Below, piece after piece: positions 1 through 5,109 of a stretch of 5,109 nucleotides of DNA. Position numbers and translations under genes: made by a program. Each line of letters opens with the position of its first letter. The first letter of the stretch is position 1. The notes under the pieces were generated by a model. It was not told the DNA's origin and did not search any database. It was given only the letters and a program-made list of their open reading frames with translations. The DNA is from Deltaproteobacteria bacterium (GTDB lineage Bacteria > Desulfobacterota > DAOWNY01): contig DAOWNY010000138.1 of the NCBI GenBank assembly GCA_030642325.1, positions 1 to 5,109 of the forward strand, in the 5' to 3' direction.

Positions 1-1769
1 CCCGAATCCTGCACCTCTATTTTTGCCCCTGTCTCCTCTATAATGCCCTTAATAACTTTTCCCCTGGGACCGATCACTTCAGCAATTTTTTCGGGATTGA
101 TCTGAATGGAGACAATCCGTGGAGCATAAACAGATATATCATCTCTGGACTCTTTGATTTCATTGTCCATCTCTTCGAGAATAAATAACCGCCCTTTTTT
201 GGCCTGATTCAGCGCCGCCTTTACAATTTCCCGCGTTATTCCCTCCACCTTTATATCCATTTGCAGGGCGGTGATCCCTTCTGTGTTTCCCACTACTTTA
301 AAGTCCATATCCCCTGCATGGTCTTCATCGCCCAGTATGTCCGTTATAATGGCGACCTCATCTCCTTCTTTGAATAGACCCATAGCAATTCCGGCAACGG
401 GGGTCCGGATGGGAACACCAGCGTCCATCAGCGACAAAGAGGCACCGCACACACTTGCCATGGATGAAGAACCGTTGCTCTCCATTATTTCCGATACAAT
501 TCTAATGGTGTAGGGGAACTCTTCACTATCGGGAAGAACGGGGGCAAGAGCCCTCTCAGCCAAGGACCCGTGGCCTATCTCTCTTCGACTGGGTCCTCGA
601 AGAAACTTGACCTCCCCTACACAAAAGGGTGCAAAATTGTAATGTAGCATAAAGGATTTTGAAGTTTCTTCCATTAGGGAATCGATTCTCTGTTCATCAT
701 TGGAAGTTCCTAGAGTGGTAACTACCAGGGCCTGGGTTTCTCCTCGAGTAAAAAGAGCAGATCCATGGGTTCGAGGCAGCAAACCAACCTCACAGGAAAT
801 TGGCCTAATGTCTTCAAATCCCCGTCCGTCCATCCGAATTTTTTCCTTGATGACCATATTACGGATACTTTCTCTCTCTTCTTCTTCAATAAATTTTTTG
901 ATTTCTCCTTCTTTTCCCTCAAATTCGGGTAAAAGTTGTTCCAGGGCATTATTCAGGATCTCATCGACCTTCCTTCTTCTTTCAATTTTTTTGGTTATTT
1001 TGATGGCATCTTTAATTTTATCTAAAGTGGCATCTCTCGTTTTTTGGGCTAACAGGTCATTTTTTTCTCTAGCTTTTATCTCCCTCTTTACTGTGCCTGT
1101 GAAATCCTGTAGTTCCTGCTGGAGATTCAAAATATTATGCAAAGAATCATGCCCAAAAAACAGCGCCTCCAGGATAGCATCTTCTGAAATTGCTTTTGCC
1201 TCGCCGCCTACCACTATGATTGAATCCTTGTTGCCGATTATTACAAGGTTGAGGTCGCTATTGTCCAACTCTGAATAAGTAGGATTTAAGACTAATTCAT
1301 TATCTATTCTTCCCACTTTTATGCCGGCTATTGGCCCGTTAAAGGGAATATCTGATATGGACAGAGCGGCTGAAGCGCCGATTATTGATAATATATCCGG
1401 GTCGTTATCCTGATCCACGGAAAGAACGGTTGCAATAATTTGAGTTTCACAAAAAAAATCTTTAGGAAAAAGGGGTCTAATGGGTCGATCGATGAGTCTG
1501 GACGTCAATATTTCCTTTTCACTGGGCCTCCCCTCTCTCTTAAAGAACCCGCCGGGTATTTTTCCGGCAGCATAAGTCATTTCTTGATAGTCAACCGTTA
1601 AGGGGAAAAAATCTATTCCCTTTTTTTCTTCCCTTGAGGCTACTACAGTAACGAGAACCATCGTCTCGCCATATTGAACCAATACTGTTCCATCGCTCTG
1701 TTTTGCCATCTTCCCTATTTCCAGGGAAAGGGTTCTTCCCGCAATCTCACTTTCTACCCGCTTGTACAT
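1..1769 (-). CDS. pnp: Polyribonucleotide nucleotidyltransferase (PNPase), 3' end beyond window
   Basis: PNPase degrades RNA 3'->5' using phosphate and releases nucleoside diphosphates; it is a trimeric cytoplasmic enzyme and often part of a degradosome. 589 codons are present, in one frame without interruption. The first RNase PH-like core has the RNA-binding signature FFKREGR at residues 75-81. A charged helical linker follows, and the second RNase PH core starts around MDGRG (313-317). The catalytic block GDEDHAGDMDFK supplies D483, D489 and K491, equivalent to the E. coli D486/D492/K494 set. The KH domain begins near the window edge with a GPRG loop (567-570, the GxxG motif). The rest of KH and the S1 domain (about 110 residues by family length) lie outside the window. 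The ATG start matches the usual MYKRVE-type N-terminus, with AGGGAG 11 nt upstream. The gene lies 107 nt after rpsO, a widely conserved pairing. No unusual residues were seen. Confidence 0.98.
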   Translation of the reverse strand, partial: MYKRVESEIAGRTLSLEIGKMAKQSDGTVLVQYGETMVLVTVVASREEKKGIDFFPLTVDYQEMTYAAGKIPGGFFKREGRPSEKEILTSRLIDRPIRPLFPKDFFCETQIIATVLSVDQDNDPDILSIIGASAALSISDIPFNGPIAGIKVGRIDNELVLNPTYSELDNSDLNLVIIGNKDSIIVVGGEAKAISEDAILEALFFGHDSLHNILNLQQELQDFTGTVKREIKAREKNDLLAQKTRDATLDKIKDAIKITKKIERRRKVDEILNNALEQLLPEFEGKEGEIKKFIEEEERESIRNMVIKEKIRMDGRGFEDIRPISCEVGLLPRTHGSALFTRGETQALVVTTLGTSNDEQRIDSLMEETSKSFMLHYNFAPFCVGEVKFLRGPSRREIGHGSLAERALAPVLPDSEEFPYTIRIVSEIMESNGSSSMASVCGASLSLMDAGVPIRTPVAGIAMGLFKEGDEVAIITDILGDEDHAGDMDFKVVGNTEGITALQMDIKVEGITREIVKAALNQAKKGRLFILEEMDNEIKESRDDISVYAPRIVSIQINPEKIAEVIGPRGKVIKGIIEETGAKIEVQDS

Positions 1770-1780
1770 AATTATTTAAT

Positions 1781-1786
1781 CTCCCT
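1781..1786 (-). promoter_or_regulatory. Ribosome binding site of pnp
   Basis: AGGGAG on the minus strand lies 11 nt before the pnp ATG. The spacing is somewhat long but still usable. No other purine-rich site lies closer, and the family N-terminus begins at this ATG. Confidence 0.6.
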
Positions 1787-1866
1787 GCGTAAAGTAAGCA
1801 ACCATTCCCTGAAACCAATCGTACCCAAAGAAAGGCGTTGAATAAATGAAAATAACCTAAAGGGCT

Positions 1867-1889
1867 GATCAAGATTTTATCTTCTGATC
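1867..1889 (-). promoter_or_regulatory. Hairpin over the rpsO stop codon
   Basis: On the minus strand, GATC-AG-AAGAT, loop AAA, ATCTT-GATC forms a 9-bp stem with a 2-nt bulge. It spans the last two Arg codons and the TAA of rpsO. No U-run follows directly; only a T-rich stretch about 12 nt further on. It is therefore a poor intrinsic terminator and more plausibly an mRNA processing or stabilising structure between rpsO and pnp. In E. coli the rpsO-pnp junction carries a terminator and RNase E/III sites; equivalence here is only an inference. Confidence 0.35.
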
Positions 1890-2143
1890 GATAGTCTCTG
1901 AAGGATATCTTGATACCGTGCCATCTCCTTCTTTTTTAAATATTTTAACAACTTCCTTCTCTGGCCTACCAGCTTTAAAAGTCCCCTCCGGGACAGGTGA
2001 TCCTTTTTATGAATCTTAAAATGTTCGGTCAGATAATGAATCCTGTTAGTTAGCAACGCTATTTGTACCTCCGGGGAACCGGTATCACTTTCGTGGGTCT
2101 TGAACTGATCAACTAATTCCCTCTTTCGCTCCGGTGTTAACAT
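1877..2143 (-). CDS. rpsO: 30S ribosomal protein S15
   Basis: S15 is a primary 16S rRNA-binding protein of the 30S platform; it helps order S6/S18 binding and contacts the 50S subunit in bridge B4. The 88-residue product has the full family pattern: THESDTGSPEVQIALLT near the N-terminus, HKKDHLSRRGLLKLVGQRRKLL in the middle (shown here only as a landmark, with the RRGLLKLVGQRRKLL helix conserved), and a C-terminal IRR. Length equals the usual 88-89 residues. Two adjacent starts exist: GTG at 2146-2144 and ATG at 2143-2141. I chose the ATG because the GGAGG core lies 8 nt away, against 5 nt for the GTG; the GTG start would add one residue. S15 commonly represses its own translation by binding its leader, but no specific leader fold is proven here. 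The gene sits between truB and pnp. Confidence 0.97.
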   Translation of the reverse strand: MLTPERKRELVDQFKTHESDTGSPEVQIALLTNRIHYLTEHFKIHKKDHLSRRGLLKLVGQRRKLLKYLKKKEMARYQDILQRLSIRR

Positions 2144-2151
2144 CACTTTTT

Positions 2152-2161
2152 CCTCCCTCCC
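2152..2161 (-). promoter_or_regulatory. Strong extended ribosome binding site of rpsO
   Basis: The minus strand reads GGGAGGGAGG followed by AAAAA and the GTG-ATG start pair. The tandem GGAGG-like cores are the strongest Shine-Dalgarno match in the window, as expected for an abundant ribosomal protein. The spacing favours ATG (8 nt) over GTG (5 nt). Confidence 0.8.
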
Positions 2162-2191
2162 TTATAAAAATTTTGCAATAAGATTATCAAA

Positions 2192-2197
2192 ATTATA
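2192..2197 (-). promoter_or_regulatory. Candidate -10 box of an rpsO promoter
   Basis: A perfect TATAAT lies on the minus strand about 48 nt before the rpsO ATG, which would give a leader of about 40 nt that keeps the ribosome binding site. The -35 position (17-bp spacer) reads TATTAT, a poor match. The spacer itself consists of two T-tracts. Ribosomal protein rpsO has its own promoter in many bacteria, which makes this plausible but unproven; AT-rich DNA readily yields chance TATAAT matches. Confidence 0.35.
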
Positions 2198-2215
2198 CTG
2201 AAAAAACTGAAAAAA
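2198..2215 (+). repeat. Tandem 9-bp repeat CTGAAAAAA x2
   Basis: Two exact head-to-tail copies of CTGAAAAAA (2198-2206 and 2207-2215) directly abut the candidate TATAAT box upstream of rpsO. The A-tracts are spaced close to one helical turn, so some DNA bending is possible. The unit is too short and too few to call a repeat family. Confidence 0.5.
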
Positions 2216-2250
2216 TAATATCCGAATTAGAAACTTATACCCCCCTATAC

Positions 2251-3183
2251 TCAAAAAACCCGAATTAGCCGAAAAAACGGCTTTTCTTTATGGTTACCAC
2301 GGGATTCCTCCCCGCCAACAAGAGCAATAGCGACGGCAATTAAATCTCCCTTATTCGAGATAATCTTAATTTTATCTCCTCTCTCAATTGTTGACAAAGA
2401 TATTTTGTCCAAATCTCTTAACAAAAGCTGTCCACCGTTAAGCATTCTTTTTTCAATATTTTCCGGTAAGCTTATTTCTTGAAAATGATCCAACGCCTGA
2501 TTCATACTAATCAATTCTCTGCCAAGCAACCCCTTTTTAACCAAACTTACCATATTGTCTATGGTATGGGCGGAATCAATATGAAATTTCCCGACCCTCA
2601 GCCGCCGAAGGTCTGTTAAATGTGCTCCACATCCAAGCTTCTTGCCAATGTCATTCGATAAAGTTCTGATATACGTTCCCTTTGAACAAGTCACATCATA
2701 AGTGATATGAGGAAGGTGTATCTCCTTTATTTCAATTCGGAAAATCTCAACTTCTTTTTCGCTGAGATGAATTGTTATCCCACGTCTCGCCCATCTATAA
2801 AGCGGTTTCCCTTTATATTTTTTGGCGGAGAAAGGAGGGGGAACTTGTTTAATCCGCCCCCTGAATTCATTAAATACCTCGCTGATTTCATCTTCCGTAA
2901 AATGGATGTTATTAGTAGATTCCTTAATTATCTTTCCCATCAGATCATAGGTATCGGTTTGTTGGCCTAATCTCATCGTGGCCCGATAATCTTTGTCTTC
3001 CGCGGTTATAAACTGGGCTATTTTAGTGGCCTTTCCAATGCATAGAGGTAAAACACCTGTGGCAAATGGATCTAAGGTTCCGGTATGCCCTATTTTTTTT
3101 ATTTTCGTAGCTTGTCTTGCCAGATTAATCACGTCATGGGAGGTTACCCCAGGAGGTTTATCGGCAATAAAAATACCATTCAT
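2251..3183 (-). CDS. truB: tRNA pseudouridine(55) synthase TruB
   Basis: TruB converts U55 in the T-loop of tRNAs to pseudouridine and also acts as a tRNA chaperone in the cytoplasm. The 310-residue product opens with the typical NGIFIADKPPGVTSHDV segment. Motif GHTGTLDPFATGVLP carries catalytic D38. Y66 in DYRA matches the conserved active-site tyrosine, and CSKGTYIRTL (166-175) is the third core motif. The C-terminal part from about residue 238 to the end has PUA-domain character and ends in RLIRVF. Length matches the E. coli protein (314). The ATG is fixed because an in-frame TAA lies one codon further upstream (TAA-ACA-ATG). Unusually, no good Shine-Dalgarno sequence precedes it; the nearest is AGGTTG about 12-17 nt away. 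The gene is separated from nrnA by 276 nt. ribF, which often follows truB, is absent before rpsO. Confidence 0.97.
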   Translation of the reverse strand: MNGIFIADKPPGVTSHDVINLARQATKIKKIGHTGTLDPFATGVLPLCIGKATKIAQFITAEDKDYRATMRLGQQTDTYDLMGKIIKESTNNIHFTEDEISEVFNEFRGRIKQVPPPFSAKKYKGKPLYRWARRGITIHLSEKEVEIFRIEIKEIHLPHITYDVTCSKGTYIRTLSNDIGKKLGCGAHLTDLRRLRVGKFHIDSAHTIDNMVSLVKKGLLGRELISMNQALDHFQEISLPENIEKRMLNGGQLLLRDLDKISLSTIERGDKIKIISNKGDLIAVAIALVGGEESRGNHKEKPFFRLIRVF

Positions 3184-3310
3184 TGTTTAGCCAACAACCT
3201 GATACATTTGAAAAAATGAAAACCGGGAACTCGATGACGGACCAAGTTTTTTAAAAATAATTCTGACCCGGGCAACATATCCGCGAATTTAGCTGTCTGG
3301 TCCATAAAAA

Positions 3311-3319
3311 AGTATAGCA
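3311..3319 (-). promoter_or_regulatory. Candidate extended -10 promoter upstream of truB
   Basis: The minus strand carries TGC-TATACT, an extended -10 element (TGn plus 5 of 6 TATAAT bases). No convincing -35 box is visible at 16-18 bp (the 17-bp position reads GTGCTC), which extended -10 promoters tolerate. Transcription would start near 3303-3305, about 120 nt before truB. It lies downstream of the candidate terminator after nrnA, which makes a separate truB-rpsO-pnp unit plausible. Confidence 0.35.
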
Positions 3320-3400
3320 TCGAATTTGCAGGGGAGCACTGGAATTGTCGCTAAATAATTTAAACACGGGCGTCTCATTCAGTAAAATTTCAACTTACTT

Positions 3401-3429
3401 AAAAATAACAGACCTTGGTCGTCTGGTTA
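3401..3429 (-). terminator. Candidate intrinsic terminator after nrnA
   Basis: On the minus strand, 31 nt past the nrnA stop codon, the arms TAA-C-CAGAC and GTCTG-TTA flank loop GACCAAG. They form an 8-bp stem with one bulged C, followed directly by TTTTT. The stem is short and not very GC-rich, so termination may be partial. Its position between a gene end and a candidate promoter supports the call. Confidence 0.45.
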
Positions 3430-3459
3430 CTTATCGGTTATAGTTCATTTTTTAATAAG

Positions 3460-4428
3460 CTAATGAAAACAGTTGACCAGTTTTTTCTTGATAAATAAAA
3501 GAATTTCTTTTTTTATATCTGACAATTTTCCCCGAATCATAAAACCCGCAGCGTTTTTGTGCCCACCTCCCCCAAAATGACCGGCTATTTCAGCAACATT
3601 TACTTCTCCTTTAGCACGCAGGCTCAGCTTGAAACAGTCTTCGGAGACTTCTTTAAACAAAAGTGCAACCTTAACGCTGGCAATTGAACGGGGATAATTA
3701 ACAAAATCTTCTGTATCATCTAAGGTCGCATTAGTTTGGCCCAACATAAACTGATCAACCGTTATGGCTCCAATCATTCCACCCTCAAACATTTCCAGGG
3801 TATTTAGAGCCAAACCCAGAAGTCGAAGCTTTGCTGAGGACCGGTTTTCGTAGACAGCTTCCGCCACTTTCCAGGGGCTCACTCCCAATTCGATCATTTC
3901 GCCGGAAATTTCAAAAGATTTTGCGGTGACATTTGAGTAATGGAAAGACCCGGTATCCGTTAAAATAGCGGTATAGATGTTGGTGGCAATGGGAAGGGTA
4001 ATTTCTGCCGGTATTTCTTTAATAATCCGGTAAATCAATTCCCCCGTAGCCGAAGCATTTTTATCTACCATATTTAGTTCCCCAAAGTATGTATTGGTTA
4101 TATGGTGATCAATATTAATGATTCTAATTTCGGATAATATGTCATTAAAATCAGTCCCCCTCCTTTCAATGTCCGCACTGTCCAGCAAAAAAACATAGTC
4201 GAAATCTCCAGTGCTATTTAGTTGATGAATAATTTTCTCGACATTGGGAAGAAACCGGTAAACTGCAGGGGTGTCATCTTGATTGAAGATAGTAACTTCT
4301 TTGCCCATATTGGCCAGACAAATGCCCAAGGCTAATTCAGAACCGATGGCATCACCATCGGGGTTAATATGGGTGGTGAGTAAAAAAGATTTATTGTTTT
4401 TAATTACATCTACAATTTTTTTTATCAT
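3460..4428 (-). CDS. nrnA: DHH/DHHA1 phosphoesterase, NrnA-type oligoribonuclease / pAp phosphatase
   Basis: Family members hydrolyse short RNA oligonucleotides (nanoRNA) to mononucleotides, and many also dephosphorylate 3'-phosphoadenosine 5'-phosphate. The 322-residue product matches the usual length (about 310-330). The N-terminal DHH domain shows TTHINPDGDAIG with metal ligands H20, D24 and D26, then D83 in LLDSAD, the DHH triad at 107-109 and D158 in ILTDTG. The C-terminal DHHA1 domain carries the substrate-binding loop GHFGGGGHKNAAG (283-295). All expected metal-binding residues are present. The ATG at 4428 overlaps the rbfA 3' end by 29 nt, with AAAGGG only 3 nt upstream, so translation is probably coupled to rbfA. 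The pairing with pnp in the same cluster is functionally sensible, because PNPase leaves short oligomers. Exact substrate preference (nanoRNA, pAp or cyclic dinucleotide products) cannot be read from sequence. Confidence 0.95.
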   Translation of the reverse strand: MIKKIVDVIKNNKSFLLTTHINPDGDAIGSELALGICLANMGKEVTIFNQDDTPAVYRFLPNVEKIIHQLNSTGDFDYVFLLDSADIERRGTDFNDILSEIRIINIDHHITNTYFGELNMVDKNASATGELIYRIIKEIPAEITLPIATNIYTAILTDTGSFHYSNVTAKSFEISGEMIELGVSPWKVAEAVYENRSSAKLRLLGLALNTLEMFEGGMIGAITVDQFMLGQTNATLDDTEDFVNYPRSIASVKVALLFKEVSEDCFKLSLRAKGEVNVAEIAGHFGGGGHKNAAGFMIRGKLSDIKKEILLFIKKKLVNCFH

Positions 4429-4783
4429 CTACCCTTTCTGAACTTTTCTCTAAGCTATTAATTATCCTTTCGATTCTATTTCCGTATTCCAAAGAATTAT
4501 CATATTCAAAGACTATATCGGGGGAATATTTTAATCTCAAATGCAACCCCAACTCTTTTTTAATAAAACCGGCAGCACTTTTAAGCCCCGAAAGTGAATC
4601 TTTTTTTTTCTGATCATCACCAATAACACTAAAAAATACTTTTGCCAATCTGAGGTTGTCCCCAATCTGAACCCCGGTAATAGTAATAAAGGATAGGCGA
4701 GGATCCCTGATTTTTTTTACAATTATTTCGGAGATTAGCTCTTTGATCAGGTCTCCCACCCTGTCTTTCCGTTTATATTCCAT
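4400..4783 (-). CDS. rbfA: 30S ribosome-binding factor A
   Basis: RbfA binds the 30S subunit near the 5' helix of 16S rRNA during late maturation and is a cold-adaptation factor in E. coli. The 127-residue product is a single type II KH-like domain: KRKDRVGDLIKELI at the start, KIRDPRLSFITITGV (24-38), AKVFFSVIGDD (48-58), the RbfA-type AAG kink (70-72) replacing the usual GxxG, and FEYDNSLEYGNRI (92-104). The frame stays open upstream to a GTG at 4852. I chose the ATG at 4783 because family proteins begin just before the KR-DRV segment and because GAAGG lies 5 nt upstream. The neighbouring ATG at 4786 has only 2 nt of spacing. The extra upstream codons lie in a strong inverted repeat. The C-terminus overlaps nrnA. 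Confidence 0.95.
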   Translation of the reverse strand: MEYKRKDRVGDLIKELISEIIVKKIRDPRLSFITITGVQIGDNLRLAKVFFSVIGDDQKKKDSLSGLKSAAGFIKKELGLHLRLKYSPDIVFEYDNSLEYGNRIERIINSLEKSSERVDDKKNCRCN

Positions 4784-4788
4784 CATAT

Positions 4789-4793
4789 CCTTC
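4789..4793 (-). promoter_or_regulatory. Ribosome binding site that decides the rbfA start
   Basis: GAAGG on the minus strand is 5 nt from the ATG at 4783 and 2 nt from the tandem ATG at 4786. This favours the downstream ATG and argues against the GTG at 4852, which has no purine-rich site before it. Confidence 0.6.
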
Positions 4794-4830
4794 GCTGGAG
4801 TTTTGCTAAAATATATTCCCCCGCCTGCCT

Positions 4831-4894
4831 GCAAAGTTTTACGTATCTCCACAAAAACGACTTTTAGCGAGGTGTTTTTGCTGATACGTTTTGC
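4831..4894 (-). promoter_or_regulatory. Three-tier inverted repeat between ylxP and rbfA
   Basis: Starting one base after the ylxP stop codon, the minus strand reads GCAAA-ACGTATC-AG-CAAAAAC, a 15-nt loop, then GTTTTTG-TGGA-GATACGT-AAAAC-TTTGC. This gives 5 + 7 + 7 perfectly matched pairs, interrupted by a small internal loop and a 5-nt bulge. No U-run follows (the next bases are AGGCAGGCGGGGGAA), so it is not a classic terminator. It lies entirely upstream of the rbfA ribosome binding site. It could be an mRNA processing or stabilising element, a structured leader affecting rbfA, or an operator. The role is unknown; the complementarity itself is directly visible. Confidence 0.55.
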
Positions 4895-5109
4895 TCAATA
4901 TTTTATAATGTCACATTCCCGGCTAAGAACTTCGATTGAGTCTGAACTGTAAATTAATTCTATTACCCGATTAAGGATAGAGCTGATAAATTTTTTTTCG
5001 TTTCCCACCAGGGTTATCCCCAAAGTTGACCTCTGCCAATAATCATTACCATCAACCTCAGCAATTGAAACATTAAATCTGGCCTTAATTCTATCGATGA
5101 TTGAGCGAA
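4895..5109 (-). CDS. ylxP: DUF503 family protein (YlxP), 5' end beyond window
   Basis: This frame enters from the window edge and ends at TGA (4897-4895), leaving 70 residues of a protein that is normally about 92-97 residues long; some 20-25 N-terminal residues are missing. The recognisable family core is present: RIKARFNVSIAEVDG followed by DYWQRSTLGI and a polar C-terminal half ending in DIIKY. DUF503 proteins are small alpha/beta proteins of unknown function whose gene almost always lies between infB and rbfA, which points to a role linked to translation or ribosome assembly without defining it. The context here (rbfA next downstream) agrees. The gap to rbfA is 111 nt, unusually wide for this pair, and holds an inverted repeat. 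Confidence 0.88.
   Translation of the reverse strand, partial: RSIIDRIKARFNVSIAEVDGNDYWQRSTLGITLVGNEKKFISSILNRVIELIYSSDSIEVLSRECDIIKY

Noticed and set aside
271..513. 80-codon open frame on the plus strand
   Set aside because: It is antisense to the catalytic core of pnp, without family signature or upstream ribosome binding site.
722..949. 75-codon minus-strand frame inside pnp
   Set aside because: It is an out-of-phase shadow of pnp. The pnp frame is continuous here and carries family motifs, so it does not indicate a frameshift.
700..1278. 192-codon open frame on the plus strand
   Set aside because: It lies wholly antisense to the helical linker and second core of pnp. Its Ser/Leu/Phe-rich product is the expected reverse image of Glu/Lys-rich codons, and pnp is unambiguous.
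1770..1876. Separate pnp promoter in the rpsO-pnp gap
   Set aside because: A TTGATC-like box is present but no acceptable -10 hexamer lies at 16-18 bp, so I could not support one.
2144..2146. GTG start of rpsO one codon upstream
   Set aside because: The spacing to GGAGG is only 5 nt, against 8 nt for the following ATG. It cannot be fully excluded and changes the protein by a single residue.
2161..2190. TTGATA-18 bp-TATAAG promoter-like pair before rpsO
   Set aside because: The hexamers match well, but transcription would begin inside the ribosome binding site and remove it.
2707..3190. Two plus-strand frames (2707-2970 and 2993-3190)
   Set aside because: Both are antisense to truB, and their products show no recognisable features.
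3289..3378. 29-codon minus-strand frame in the nrnA-truB gap
   Set aside because: It has no ribosome binding site, ends without relation to truB, and is within chance expectation for AT-rich intergenic DNA.
4784..4852. Extended rbfA start at GTG 4852
   Set aside because: It would add 23 residues not found in RbfA proteins, has no Shine-Dalgarno site and lies in the 3' arm of the inverted repeat.
4743..4952. 69-codon plus-strand frame across the rbfA start and the ylxP tail
   Set aside because: It crosses two conserved genes and the hairpin region, and has no family resemblance.

Overview
This window is a conserved bacterial housekeeping cluster, and every recognised gene lies on the minus strand. 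Read 5'->3' on that strand (high to low coordinates), the order is: ylxP/DUF503 (5' end cut off by the window edge) - rbfA - nrnA (DHH family) - truB - rpsO - pnp (3' end cut off). This is the well-known nusA/infB-type translation and RNA-decay neighbourhood; infB would be expected just upstream of ylxP, beyond position 5109. The genes are AT-leaning (roughly 40% GC by eye). Gene order and protein flavour fit an anaerobic deltaproteobacterial (Desulfobacterota-like) or similar bacterium. That placement is only an inference, because the same order also occurs in Firmicutes and several other phyla.

Layout: ylxP tail 4895-5109; a 111-nt gap holding a strong three-tier inverted repeat (4831-4894); rbfA 4400-4783; nrnA 3460-4428, overlapping rbfA by 29 nt; a 276-nt gap with a candidate terminator, an extended -10 promoter and a small open frame that overlaps the truB start; truB 2251-3183; a 107-nt AT-rich gap with a perfect TATAAT box, a tandem 9-bp repeat and a very strong Shine-Dalgarno site; rpsO 1877-2143; a 107-nt gap with a hairpin over the rpsO stop codon; pnp 1-1769. 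No stretch above 300 bases lacks a gene.

Functionally the genes fall into two themes. RbfA, S15 and TruB serve 30S maturation and tRNA modification. PNPase and NrnA form a decay chain, in which PNPase shortens RNA phosphorolytically and NrnA-type enzymes finish the short oligonucleotides and can hydrolyse pAp. The intergenic signals suggest that the cluster is split into at least two transcription units (ylxP-rbfA-nrnA and truB-rpsO-pnp), with a possible extra promoter before rpsO.

I found no mobile element, tRNA, CRISPR array or clearly novel system. The points worth a second look are all in the intergenic regions.
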